DNA of 50,940 bases. Source: Prorocentrum cordatum (taxonomy: Eukaryota > Sar > Dinophyceae > Prorocentrales > Prorocentraceae). The notes beneath the pieces were generated by a model. That model did no database searches. It saw nothing but the letters and a program-made list of their open reading frames with translations, and was not told where the DNA came from. Position 1 is the stretch's first letter. Every line of letters begins with the position of its first letter. Positions 1 to 8,972 of the stretch are shown in pieces. Both the position numbers and the translations under genes were made by a program. The stretch spans positions 20,001-70,940 of the forward strand of contig CAUYUJ010004340.1 of assembly GCA_963575745.1 (NCBI GenBank), written 5' to 3'.

Positions 1-149
1 AGCTTTAAGTCGGGCCCCTACAGGGATTTCGACGAAAAAATGTTCATCCAGGCACAGCAACCTAACAGCGATGTGTAGGAGCATATCTGGAAGCATTCCC
101 CTTAAGATTCAGATGAAAATCCAGTTGTAGAATTCTGCTGTTCTCGCAG

Positions 150-1375
150 TCGTAGTCGCATTCGCGATGACAGTCGCAGTGGCAACGGCAGTCGCAGTCA
201 CAGCCTCAGCCTCAGCCTGCCTCAGCCTCAGCCTCAGCCTGCCTCAGCCTCAGCCTGCCTCAGCCTCAGCCTCAGCCTGCTTCAGCCTCAGCCTCAGTCT
301 GCCTTCAGCCTCGGCCTCAGCCTCAGCCTGCCTCAGCCTCAGCCTGCATCAGCCTCAGCCTCAGCCTCAGCCTGCCTCAGCATCAGCCTGCCTCAGCCTC
401 AGCCTCAGCCTGCCTCAGCCTCAGCCTCAGCCTGCTTCAGCCTCAGCCTCAGTCTGCCTTCAGCCTCGGCCTCAGCCTCAGCCTGCCTCAGCCTCACCCT
501 GCATCAGCCTCAGCCTCAGCCTCAGCCTGCCTCAGCCTCAGCCTCAGCCTCAGCCTCAGCCTCAGCCTCAGCCTCAGCCTCAGCCTCAGCCTCAGTCTGC
601 CTTCAGCCTCGGCCTCAGCCTCAGCCTGCCTCAGCCTCAGCCTGCATCAGCCTCAGCCTCAGCCTCAGCCTGCCTCAGCATCAGCCTGCCTCAGCCTCAG
701 CCTCAGCCTGCCTCAGCCTCAGCCTCAGCCTGCTTCAGCCTCAGCCTCAGTCTGCCTTCAGCCTCGGCCTCAGCCTCAGCCTGCCTCAGCCTCAGCCTGC
801 ATGAGCCTCAGCCTCAGCCTCAGCCTGCCTCAGCCTCAGCCTGCCTCAGCCTCAGCCTCAGCCTGCCTCAGCCTCAGCCTCAGCCTGCTTCAGCCTCAGC
901 CTCAGTCTGCCTTCAGCCTCGGCCTCAGCCTCAGCCTGCCTCAGCCTCAGCCTGCATCAGCCTCAGCCTCAGCCTCAGCCTGCCTCAGCATCAGCCTGCC
1001 TCAGCCTCAGCCTCAGCCTGCCTCAGCCTCAGCCTCAGCCTGCTTCAGCGTCAGCCTCAGTCTGCCTTCAGCCTCGGCCTCAGCCTCAGGCTGCCTCAGC
1101 CTCAGCCTGCATCAGCCTCAGCCTCAGCCTCAGCCTGCCTCAGCCTCAGCCTGCCTCAGCCTCAGCCTCAGCCTCAGCCTCAGCCTGCCAGCCTCAGCCT
1201 CAGTCTCCCTTCAGCCTCGGCCTCAGCCTCAGCCTGCCTCAGCCTCAGCCTGCATCAGCCTCAGCCTCAGCCTGCTTCAGCCTCAGCCTCAGTCTGCCTG
1301 CAGCCTCGGCCTCAGCCTCAGCCTTCCTCAGCCTCAGCCTGCCTCAGCCTCAGCCTCAGCCTGCCTCAGCATTGA
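150..1375. repeat. CAGCCT hexamer array with 155-bp higher-order period
   Basis: The region is built almost wholly from the hexamer CAGCCT with TGCCTC, TGCATC and TGCTTC variants. The marker CAGTCT(G/C)CCT recurs at 295, 450, 593, 748, 903, 1058, 1201 and 1290, giving spacings of 155, 143, 155, 155, 155, 143 and 89. The array is therefore a higher-order repeat whose units differ by 12 bp (two hexamers). Long open frames of Ser/Ala/Leu/Pro/Gln composition exist in several frames only because the hexamer lacks stop codons; I do not call a gene. Confidence 0.9.
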
Positions 1376-1380
1376 CACTG

Positions 1381-1690
1381 TGGCCCGGGAATGGAGTCCT
1401 GGGAACTCGAAGAACACGAAGTGGCCTACAGTTGGCTCCGGGCATTCAAAATCATGCCCAGGAATGGAGTTCTGGGAACTCGAAGACCACGAAGTGGCCT
1501 TCAGTTGGCTCCGGGCATTCAAAATCATGCCCAGGAGTGGAGTTCTGGGAACTCGAAGACCACGAAGTGGCCTACAGTTGGCTCCGGGCATTGAAAATCA
1601 TGGCTAGGAATTGAGTTCTGGGAACTCTAAGAACACCAAGTGGCCTACAGTTGGCTCCGGACATTCAAAATCATGCCCAGGAATGGAGTC
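1381..1690. repeat. 73-bp minisatellite, about 4 copies
   Basis: The block containing GGAATGGAGT, CTGGGAACTCGAAGA and TGGCTCCGGGCATTC recurs with the anchor (A/G)TGGAG at 1391, 1464, 1537, 1610 (ATTGAG variant) and 1683, an exact 73-bp period. The units differ by scattered substitutions. Short open frames across it are repeat-driven. Confidence 0.9.
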
Positions 1691-2220
1691 GAAGACCACG
1701 AAGTGCGTCATTGTTGGCTAAAAAACAGTCCCCGGCATCCTCCCCCGGATCGCGCCCAGACCCCCCTGGGGCGTCAAGATGCTCTCTTTTGACCCTACTA
1801 GAAACCTATCAGTCTTCGCTGTTAGGTCAACAAAAATAGCCAAACATATTTCCAAAATAGTCAGGGGAGTTTTTTTTTATGAGTATTGTTTGATCATTAT
1901 GGGGTATTCTTCTGGGTTCTTTTTAATTTGTCGTAGAAAATCCCCTGTAGGGGGACGGGCCCGACCTAACTATAGCCTCGGGGGCCCCCGGTGTGGTGAC
2001 CGCACCGTGTGGTGAGTCGGTGGGGATTCGGGGTCACCGCACGGTTTTGGGGCTCGGGTCGTTCTCCGAGGACGTCGCGGGCGTCTGGGGCCTTGGAGGT
2101 CCCAGGACCGTGCCGTGACGGACCGTGCGGTGAGGTCTCTGGGCGGATTTCGAGGTCTCCGCACTGTCTGTCTTTGCACCGTTTCGGGACTCCAAAGAAG
2201 AGCTAGCCAGCGTGGACCCC
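1691..2220. other. unassigned spacer
   Basis: I see no gene here. The stretch holds a T-run near 1871, a GC-rich part after 1950 with loose repeats of GGTGACCGCAC type words, and no reading frame with recognisable protein character. Confidence 0.5.
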
Positions 2221-2640
2221 AATTGGTGTGTGTGTGTGTGTCAAGCAATCTCTGTGGTACGATCGATGTAGAAGCATAAGTGGTTCTTAATATAACTCTC
2301 AGTGGCCGATGTGTAGAAAGTTCTATTTGGTAGGACCTATGCGGTGCAATCCATGCGGAGCCATCAGCGTCGTGTAATATATATATATATATATGTATAC
2401 ATATATATATATATATGTATGTATATGTATAAATATGACGTGGTCTACATGTTGCCAAGCATGCCGAACTAGCTATGCTGTGCAATCTGAGTTGTGCAAT
2501 CTAGGTTGTGCAATATGTGTGGTGTAACCTGCGTGGTGCTAGGTGGCGCAATTCATGTGGAGCAATACAGTTTCTGACATATGTATATATATATATATAC
2601 ATGCATATGCATATGCATATACATGTAGTTTTCTAAGTCA
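2221..2640. repeat. TG and TA microsatellites with degenerate TGTGCAAT repeats
   Basis: There is a (TG)n run at about 2226-2241, a (TA)n/TGTA tract at about 2375-2432 and another at about 2579-2600. Between them the words GTTGTGCAATCT and GTGGAGCAAT recur loosely. No gene is seen. Confidence 0.75.
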
Positions 2641-2820
2641 ACGCGATGAAACGTAAGAGCGCGCAATGCAAAGCCGTGCGAAGCAGCGCAACGTGCAGTG
2701 CAGAGCTGATGCAACACAGCGCACAGCAAGGCAACGCAGCGCAGTGCCGTGCAAAGGAATGCAGCACAACGCAAAGCAATGCGAAGTAGCGCAAAGCAAT
2801 CCATGCGGTGGAATCTGACG
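2641..2820. repeat. degenerate GCGCAATGCAAAG-type repeat
   Basis: Short words such as GCAACGCAGCGCA and GCAAAGCAATGCG recur irregularly. The stretch has no recognisable gene and merges into the GC-rich minisatellite to the right. Confidence 0.6.
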
Positions 2821-2859
2821 GCGGCGACCCGGCGGCGACGCGGCGATGGCGACAGCCGC

Positions 2860-3195
2860 CGGACCCACGAACGGGCCCCCCGACGACGGGCGGCCACGAG
2901 GCGGCAACGGGGCGGCCACGTCGGCCACACGGCGACCAGACCGACCGTCAGGCCCAGACGACGGGCGGCGACGAGGGGGCGACGGGGCGGCCACGGCGGC
3001 CACACGGCGACCAGACCGGCCGTCAGGCCCAGACGACGGGCGGCGACGAGGGGGCGACGGGGCGGCCACGGCGGCAACATACCCTCCAGACCGGCCGTCA
3101 GGCCCAGACGACCGGCAGCGACAGGGCGGCGACGGGGCGGCGACGGCGGCCACATAGCCGCCAGAGACCGACCGTCAGGCCCAGGTTCTTTGAAC
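2860..3195. repeat. 75-bp GC-rich minisatellite, about 4 copies
   Basis: The anchor GTCAGGCCCAG recurs at 2947, 3022, 3097 and 3174, a 75-75-77 bp period. Because 75 is a multiple of three, the array is open on both strands and gives 25-residue Arg/Pro/Ala-rich repeats. I treat those frames as repeat artefacts because no flanking unique coding sequence supports them. Confidence 0.85.
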
Positions 3196-3367
3196 AGGGG
3201 CAAGCCTCTAAGTGCAAGCGCTTCTTTTTTTGAAGCAACGGTATAAACCCACACTTTCAGGGAGTCCCGCGCGGATCTCTCGGATCGGCACTCTGGGAAT
3301 GATCAGTTGGAAAGGCTTAAAAACTACCACCAGGGCAAGGATCGGGGCATCTGTCGGAGGGAGGAGA

Positions 3368-3530
3368 GGCGACACCGACACCACCGGGGGGACCACCTTC
3401 AGTGAGGAGGTCCAAGATGTCTCCTCGAGCTGGAGTCTGGGGATGTCTCGAGCGAGAGGGGGGTACCACACCACCAGGGACACCCCTCGTGCTTCTCGCA
3501 TCTCCGAGCCCTGGTGGTGTTGGTGGCGTC
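3368..3530. mobile_element. 163-bp TIR (MITE-like) element, copy 1
   Basis: The left end GGCGACACCGACACCACC is matched at the right end by an imperfect reverse complement (GGTGGTGTTGGTGGCGTC, 3513-3530). The whole block is paralleled by a second copy of the same length at 6480-6642, including the shared core GAGCTGGAGTCTGGGGATGT. Similarity extends about 14 bp to the left (TCGGAGGGAGGAGA in both). No transposase is encoded. This could be a MITE or an introner-like element; no target-site duplication is evident. Confidence 0.75.
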
Positions 3531-4034
3531 TTTCTTTGTACCAGATCTGCTGCCCGATCCGAAACAGATCACACCGTCGGGTAGCCAGTGCACGGGCCCT
3601 GGCGGGAACTAGGCTTGCGTTCTCTCGCGCCGCTCTCGGGCTCTCCTGTAGTGGGTCGGGATGGGAAGCTGCCCCTGGGGAAGGCCCCCGGGTTCGTTCA
3701 ATGGACCCTCTTCTTCAGGACCGAGTCCGTGGATTCTCAGGGTTCGAGGAGGATCGGGGAAGTCACCATCCTCTGGGTCGGCGAGTGCCCAAGTTCAGGA
3801 GGTGGACCGGGGATCGAGGGTCGGGGAGGCGGATCGAGGACTGCGGCCGAGCAGGAGGGTCGAGGGTCGAGGATCGCGTGTCGAGCAGGGGGATTGAGGA
3901 TCGAGGAGGATCGACCACGATCGAGGCTGAGGTCACCCAGAGGGGCGCGAAGATAGCCGCGCTACGCGCGCCGCGCGGCTGGGTGCGCGGAGCCGGCCTT
4001 CTTTGGGCCCCGCCCCCCCTGACGCCATCCCTCT
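3531..4034. other. unassigned spacer with open but uncharacterised frames
   Basis: I see no recognisable gene. Around 3795-3920 the words GATCGAGG and GGTCGAGG recur in a degenerate way, which explains the Arg/Gly-rich frames that stay open here. Confidence 0.5.
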
Positions 4035-4178
4035 CCTTCTCCTCCTCCTCCTCCTCCTCCTCCTCCTCCTCCTCCTCCTCCTCCTCCTCCTCCTCCCCTT
4101 TTCCTCCTCCTCCTCCGCCCTCCTCCGCCCTCCTCCTCGTCGTCCTCCTCCTCCTCTTCCTCCTCCTCCTTCCCCACC
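4035..4178. repeat. (CTC)n microsatellite
   Basis: This is an almost uninterrupted CTC/TCC tract with a few CCCTTTTCC and GCCCTC interruptions. On the minus strand it reads as poly-Glu/Arg, which is not evidence of a gene. Confidence 0.9.
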
Positions 4179-4267
4179 CTGACGCCATCCCTCTGAGCGC
4201 ACCCCGCCGCGTCTGGTCGCACTCGCTGCGGGCGTTGTGTCTGTGGCGTGGCTCGAAGAAGACAGAA

Positions 4268-4433
4268 CGCCATAAACATCAACTTTTGGCGCTCCGCGCT
4301 GATTTCTTGGATCCGCGCTGGGCCCCCAGCGGCGCCTCCAGCGCCGCCCTGGGTGCGCTCCGCGCGCCAGGGAGTGGGTTCAGCGCAGATCCAAGAATTC
4401 CGCGCGGAGCGCCAAAAGTTTTTGTTTACGGCG
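4268..4433. mobile_element. 166-bp inverted-repeat (MITE-like) element
   Basis: The arms 4281-4320 and 4381-4420 are 40-bp inverted repeats with three mismatches (they begin AACTTTTGGCGCTCCGCGC). Pairing continues for about 13 more bases outward (CGCCATAAACATC against CGCCGTAAACAAA reversed), giving arms of about 53 bp around a 60-bp GC-rich centre. A partial copy of the left arm lies at 5622-5735, so this is a dispersed family. No coding capacity is present. Confidence 0.8.
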
Positions 4434-5258
4434 TTTTTCTCCTTCCAGTGGCGTCAGTAGCATTCTGAGTTGGGTTGGCCCGAGGTATAAGATCGATGTC
4501 GGGGAGGGGCCCTATCATGTTCTTCGTGCCTGTTGTGCTTCCTGGGGGAGGGTACTCTCGAGTGATCTTCATTCTGGCTTGGGGTGTTTTGGCCTGCGGA
4601 GGGTCTCAGGCTTCTGGAGGATGCTCTTCTGCCCCGGGTCCGACCGCACGGTCAAGACCGAGTGCCCGTCCGGCCGCCGGTGTTGGCCCACTGCGCGTGG
4701 GCGAGATACGCCGAGCACGCCACAGTCCCCGGGCATCATCGGGCCAGACGAAAGGGGGGGATTGGGAAAGGGGGGGTTACGAAATTTGCTGCATGCAGCC
4801 GGTTTCGGCCTCACCAAGGGGCCCATTCCTCGATACCTAGCCGCCTCGGGCGCCGGGAGGCGCCGGGAAAATCAGCTACGTGAGCTGACTATCAGACTCC
4901 CCCTTTGCTATCCGCCCCTTTCGCCCGACCTGGCATCAGCACTCCGAGCCTGTCCCGGCCCCCCGCCCCACGAAGCAGGGCGACTTGCGCGTGCGCAGAG
5001 GCCGTGCGGCGCCCGCTGTGCGTCGGGGGAGCGCTACGGCCCGGGGTCGTGCGGTTGCTGGGCAACTGCCGTCCCTCAGATTGGCATCGCTCGGACGTGT
5101 GCATTTTTTCTTCGGCGAGGACCATCGAGGAGCATCCTTGATCATTTGGCGAAAAAGCCACGCACGAAACCGAAAAAGCACAGGGAATGGACGTCCGACC
5201 GATGGCGAGTCAGAGGCTGCGCAGAGCTTGTTGCCGGGGCAGACGGCGCACAGAAGAC
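4434..5258. other. unassigned spacer
   Basis: I see no convincing gene. Several GC-rich frames are open on both strands, but none shows a domain, signal peptide or conserved motif that I recognise. Confidence 0.5.
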
Positions 5259-5464
5259 ATTCGGCGGCGAGCGAGGGGGTGAAGTTGAGAAGGCGAAGGC
5301 CTTCTCAGAAGGCTCGGAAGTCCTCCGGCCTTTGAGGAGTTTCCTAAGCCTTTCTCCCGAAAGCAAGAGACAACGCCTCAGAAGGCGCGAGGGCTTCCGA
5401 GAAGTCCCGCCGCCTTCCGAGAGCCTTCTCCTTCTCAGTTCCCCCCCTTCGCTCGCCGCCGAAG
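5259..5464. mobile_element. inverted-repeat element of about 206 bp
   Basis: The left arm starts TTCGGCGGCGAGCGAGGGGG and the right arm ends CCTTCGCTCGCCGCCGAA. Pairing continues inward through GAAGTTGAGAAGG against the reverse of CCTTCTCAGTTC, about 45 bp in all with small indels. The interior also contains a GAAGGCCTTC palindrome and repeated CTTCCGAGA/TCGGAAG words, so the transcript could fold into a long stem. No protein is encoded. Confidence 0.7.
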
Positions 5465-5621
5465 CATCGCAAACGAACGGAGCAAGGCGGGGCCGCAGCC
5501 GCGAGACGTCCTGCGGCAGCTCTGGAGCGCAGGCCTCGCGCGCACGACCAGCAGCAGCTGCCCAGAGACACAGCGCATTGAAAGAATGAGCAGCGTTTGT
5601 TTCACCCGAAGACGAAGAAGC

Positions 5622-5735
5622 GGCCACGAACATGAACTTTTGGCGCTCTGCGCGGACTTCTTGGATCCGGGATGGGCCCCCCCCCCGTTCGGAGCGGAGC
5701 GTTTTGCGCAGAAGGTTTTTAACATTTCGAGGTCT
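5622..5735. mobile_element. partial copy of the 4268-4433 element family
   Basis: The stretch GAACTTTTGGCGCTCTGCGC and the following TTCTTGGATCC at about 5634-5670 match the left arm of the 4268-4433 element with few differences. The right side (GGAGCGGAGCG...) is only weakly recognisable as the opposite arm, so the copy is decayed or truncated. Confidence 0.65.
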
Positions 5736-5894
5736 GGAGGCCTTGGAGTGTGCAAGAAATGAGCACTTCTTAATTCATTGCGTGCGCGCACGAGGATGGC
5801 GCGTCCTGCGCGAAGGCACTTGGAGGATGCCTCAGGAGAGCCGCTTGGTTTGCAGACGTGAGGGGCTTCGGCGTTCCGGGCTGGCCAGGGTGGT

Positions 5895-6350
5895 CCTGGG
5901 AACGCGGGGGCGCGTGAACACACGTGCGTTCCTGACGCCCCAGAGCGGAACAAGCGTGAAAACGTGTGGGTCCCACAGCGGCACACGCGTGCAAACATGT
6001 GGGTCCCCTTTGCCCCAGAGCGGAGCGCGCGAGAAAGCACGCGGGTCCCCCTTTCGTGGACACACGTGGGTTCGGTTCGCCCCTGGGGAGGACAAGCGTG
6101 AAAACACATGGGTTCCACACGCCCCAGGGCGGGACCTGCTTGAAAACGCATGGGTTCCTGGGCGGGACCTGCGTGAAGCCACGTGGGTCCGTTTGGCCCC
6201 AGAGCGGAACAAGCGTGAGTGTCCGTTTCGCCCCCGAGGGGAGCCAGCGTGAAAACGTGTGGGTCGTTTTCGCCCGAGGGTTGAGCACGCGTGAAAACAC
6301 GTGGACCCCGAACCGCCCGCGAGCGGAACCGACGCGAACGCACGTGGGCC
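5895..6350. repeat. degenerate minisatellite with a period of about 40 bp
   Basis: Units of the form GAGCGGAACAAGCGTGAAAA followed by CACGTGGGTTCC recur about eleven times at 30-45-bp spacing, for example near 5953, 6098, 6171, 6249 and 6290. One more related unit lies at about 8193-8232. Frames read through it on both strands, but only as repeats. Confidence 0.8.
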
Positions 6351-6479
6351 CATGTCGACCCAGAGCAGATCAGGCATGATCATTCTCTGCCTCAGCGCGG
6401 CAGAGAGGCGGTCCGCACGCGCGCTCAGCAGGCTGGACGACGGCACTGCGCACTGCCCAGATGCATCGGAGGGAGGAGA

Positions 6480-6642
6480 AGCGACACCAACACCACCAGG
6501 GGGGGCACCTCCAGCCAGGAGGTCCGCAATGCCTCCCCGAGCTGGAGTCTGGGGATGTCTCGAGCGAGAGGGGGGACCACACCACCAGGGAGACCCCCCT
6601 TTGCTCCTCGCATCTCCTCGCCTTGGTGGTGTCGGTGTCGCC
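6480..6642. mobile_element. 163-bp TIR (MITE-like) element, copy 2
   Basis: The element starts AGCGACACCAACACCACC and ends GGTGGTGTCGGTGTCGCC, so the ends are near-perfect inverted repeats of 18 bp. The length equals that of the copy at 3368-3530 and the interior aligns along its whole length with scattered substitutions. It has no coding capacity of its own. Confidence 0.75.
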
Positions 6643-7013
6643 TTTCCTTGTTCCTAGTGCAAGAGGGGGAGGAGAGGAACGAGGAGCGGCCGCGAGAAGG
6701 GAGGAGAGGAACGAGGAGGGGCCGTTTGCGCCCACGCAGCGGGAGCCGCGGCGGGGCGCCACGGGCGGCGGAGCCGGAGCAGCGCCCCTGGCAGCGGCCA
6801 CGGAGCGGCACCGCGGCCACACCCAGGGGCTGGGAGCTAGGACGCGGCTGCAGCGCGGGCCGCCGAGGGCCAGCAGGCGTGGAGGAGGGCGGAGAGCCGG
6901 AGCTCAGGCCACCGGTCCCGGGGGGCAAAGGCTGGGGGACCAGGCGGGCAGCCGCGGGGCAGGCGGCGCGTGGGGAGGCTGCAGAGCCGACCAGGTGCGG
7001 AGCAGGCACCAAG
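6643..7013. other. GC-rich spacer left of the retroposed gene
   Basis: The stretch begins with a duplicated GGGAGGAGAGGAACGAGGA block and is then very GC-rich. Open frames occur in several registers with no recognisable protein character. It ends at the left target-site duplication of the retrocopy. Confidence 0.5.
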
Positions 7014-7030
7014 ACGGCACACCAGGGCAG
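7014..7030. repeat. left target-site duplication
   Basis: ACGGCACACCAGGGCAG lies immediately before the SL relic and is repeated exactly at 8166-8182. Confidence 0.85.
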
Positions 7031-7051
7031 CCGTAGCCATTCTGGTTCAAG
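7031..7051 (+). other. relic dinoflagellate spliced leader
   Basis: The 21 bases start CCGTAGCCATT and end GGTTCAAG. They match the known dinoflagellate SL (22 nt, with a variable first base) at all but two positions (T to C and C to T). The match lies exactly at the left border of the insertion, as expected for a full-length trans-spliced mRNA. Confidence 0.9.
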
Positions 7052-7107
7052 GCGCCCAAGAGGTTTCCAGTTGCGTCCGGTCGGTGCCCGCGGGCCTCCA
7101 CCGGTCA

Positions 7108-7833
7108 ATGGCGCGTGCCTCCCTGCTCGTCGCGTTCTCGCTGCTGGCGCTCGCAGCAGGCGACGACGAGAGCTGCAGCAGCGGCGCGGAGGAGGCCGCC
7201 CTCTTGCAGACGGGGAACAGCCAGGGCAAGAGCATCGCGGCGCACGCTGCACGTGCAGGGTCTTCGTGTGCCCCGGCGCTCCCAGGCAAGAACAACGGCG
7301 GCAGCAACATGGGCAGCTCGCCTGGCTCCGGCTACTCGGGAGACGCATCGAGCTGCGAGCAGCTCTGCGGCAGCACGGGCGGGTGCCAGGGGTGGACCTT
7401 CATCCAGTCCAAGCAGACTCCCACGAAGCAGTGCTGGCTCAAGGATGCGAACCTGTACTGCCCTGCCCAGGACAACACCGACCAGTACAACACGTACACC
7501 TCTGGCTTCTGCAATGGCGCGTGCTCGAGCCCAGGCCCAACCCCGAGCCCCCCGAGTCCAGGGTATGAGTGCGCCTCGCCGCTTTCCGGCAAGAACAACG
7601 GCGGCAGCAACATGGGCAGCTCGCCTGGCTCCGGCTATACGGGAGACGCATCGAGCTGCGAGCAGCTCTGCGGCAGCACGGGCGGGTGCCAGGGGTGGAC
7701 CTTCATCCAGTCCAAGCAGACGTCCACGAAGCAGTGCTGGCTCAAGGATGCGAACCTGTACTGCCCTGCCCAGGACAACACCGACCAGTACAACACGTAC
7801 ACCTCCGGCTACTGCCGCGGCGCGTGCAGGTGA
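7108..7833 (+). CDS. secreted protein with two tandem PAN/Apple-like domains
   Basis: The 241-residue product starts at the first ATG after the spliced-leader relic, 56 nt downstream. Residues 1-18 (MARASLLVAFSLLALAAG) form a signal peptide, so the protein probably enters the secretory pathway. A short linker with a GAEEAALLQ stretch follows. Two nearly identical modules of about 80-90 residues come next, their GKNNGGSNMGSS starts 303 nt apart, joined by a Pro/Ser linker (PGPTPSPPSPG). Each module has the pattern C-x3-C-x5-C, then QGWTF, then QCWLKD and two further Cys, which fits a PAN/Apple fold that binds proteins or carbohydrates. The partner is unknown. The near identity of the modules points to a recent internal duplication or conversion. 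The gene has no intron because it is a retrocopy; whether it is expressed in its new place cannot be seen. The domain assignment rests on Cys spacing and the WxF and CWL motifs. Confidence 0.82.
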   Translation: MARASLLVAFSLLALAAGDDESCSSGAEEAALLQTGNSQGKSIAAHAARAGSSCAPALPGKNNGGSNMGSSPGSGYSGDASSCEQLCGSTGGCQGWTFIQSKQTPTKQCWLKDANLYCPAQDNTDQYNTYTSGFCNGACSSPGPTPSPPSPGYECASPLSGKNNGGSNMGSSPGSGYTGDASSCEQLCGSTGGCQGWTFIQSKQTSTKQCWLKDANLYCPAQDNTDQYNTYTSGYCRGACR

Positions 7834-8144
7834 ACCCCGAGTCGTCGTGTGCAAGTGGCATGCGGAATGTTCTGAGCCGTCGGCCGTGAGATTCTTGTGC
7901 GGAACTCGTCTTCTCTCTGCCTCTCGTCTCTTTTTCTTCTCCGTCTGCTTCTAAAGTCCTACCGCCCATCCCTTTGGTTGCGTAGCTCTAGCAGCGCAGC
8001 TCCCGTGCGCATACTTTTGATTGGTTTAGAAAGCAGCTCGACTTAGTAGTGCCGTGCGCTAGTGCGTGGGCCCTTAGAGACCCTTTGGGTAGCTCTCGCG
8101 CTAGCGGGCGGCCGATGTGAGCATTGCCATTGGCAGCGCGGTTC

Positions 8145-8165
8145 AGAAACAGACAAAAACAAAAA
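8145..8165 (+). other. A-rich tail of the retrocopy
   Basis: The stretch CAGAAACAGACAAAAACAAA followed by more A directly abuts the right target-site duplication. I read it as a decayed poly(A) tail. The 3' UTR would be 7834-8144. Confidence 0.75.
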
Positions 8166-8182
8166 ACGGCACACCAGGGCAG
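8166..8182. repeat. right target-site duplication
   Basis: This is a perfect 17-bp copy of 7014-7030, placed directly after the A-rich tail. Confidence 0.85.
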
Positions 8183-8279
8183 GAGCAGATGGCGGAACAA
8201 GCATGACAACTTGTGGGTTCCTAACATCCCTGGGCGGACCCTATCCTCGCGTGCCAGGGGGACGTGCCATGCTCAGTGA

Positions 8280-8500
8280 CGCGTGCCTCTGTGCCATGTT
8301 CCGTTGCGCGTCCCCCTCGCACGTTCCGCGGCGCGTCCCGCGGCGCGCCCCCTTGGGACATCGCGCGGCGCGTTTCCTAGCACGTCGCGGGCACGTCCGC
8401 TGGCACATTCCGTGCCGCGTCTCCGTGGCACATCGCGCGGCGCGTCCCCTGGCAAGGCCTGGCTCGTTTCGCGGCGCGGGACAGTGCAGGGCAGCACAAC
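8280..8500. repeat. degenerate GCGGCGCGTCCC 12-mer array
   Basis: Words such as CGCGGCGCGTCCC, GGCACATTCCG and GGGACATCGCGCGG alternate in register. Open frames on both strands come from this repeat. No gene is seen between the retrocopy and 8665. Confidence 0.7.
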
Positions 8501-8664
8501 GCTGCCCATGGCGCACAAAGTATCACCTTGGCTCGAAGCCTTGTAGTGTTTCGCGTGGATTCCTATCCATTGCCCCCTCCCCTGTGGCTGGAATCCTATC
8601 TTGTGGTTTAGGTATGTTCCAATAGCTTGCCTCTCACCTGGGTCTCGAATCCGTCGTGTCCTAC

Positions 8665-8815
8665 GTATCTCGTATATCGGAGGTGAGGGGGTGAGATCGA
8701 AGTGGAAAGGAGAGCTCCCCTACCGGGAAATCGGTTTCGGTTTCGTGCCGTGCGAGCGGGCGAGGCGAAGCTGCGTGGGCGGGCGAGAGGAAAGTCTCCT
8801 GTGGCTGAGGCGCGG
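8665..8815. repeat. dispersed repeat R1, copy 1 (left of the GAT array)
   Basis: The stretch from GGTGAGGGGGTGAGATCGAA through GGGAAATCGGTTTCG to GGGCGAGGCGAAGCTGCG is repeated in the same orientation at 10345-10480. It is followed in both places by GGTGTCCC-type short repeats (8840-8970 here). Confidence 0.8.
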
Positions 8816-8972
8816 CCCGACCAAATGGTTTCCTTCCCGCAACCGGTGCCGCGCGGTGTCCCACCGATGTCCCGCCTCCGGCTGAGGCGCGGCCGGACCA
8901 AATGATTCCCTTCCAGCGTCTGGTGCCGCGCGGTGTCCCGCCGGTGTCCCGCTGGTGCCCCGTCGGTGTCCC

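Larger units (their letters stand above)
7014..8182 (+). mobile_element. retroposed SL-bearing mRNA copy (retrogene) with TSD and A-rich tail
   Basis: The order is 17-bp direct repeat (7014-7030), spliced-leader relic (7031-7051), 5' UTR, uninterrupted CDS (7108-7833), 3' UTR, A-rich tail (8145-8165), then a second perfect copy of the 17-bp repeat (8166-8182). This is the expected structure of a trans-spliced, polyadenylated dinoflagellate mRNA reverse-transcribed and inserted by target-primed reverse transcription. Relic SLs in dinoflagellate genes are established knowledge; the full set of hallmarks here is read directly from the sequence. Confidence 0.88.

Noticed and set aside
167-1375. 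402-residue open frame of Ser/Ala/Leu/Pro/Gln repeats
   Set aside because: It is a translation of the CAGCCT array; other frames are open as well, and no unique N- or C-terminal sequence exists.
2553-3254. Overlapping Arg/Pro/Ala-rich frames on both strands
   Set aside because: They follow from the 75-bp period (25 codons) of a GC-rich minisatellite.
5435-6446. Long minus-strand frames with FTR/HVF repeats
   Set aside because: They are translations of the roughly 40-bp minisatellite at 5895-6350 and lack any domain signal.
8515-8540. CACCTTGGCTCGAAG as a third spliced-leader relic
   Set aside because: Only the TTGGCTC core fits; the GTAGCCAT half is missing and no reading frame follows.
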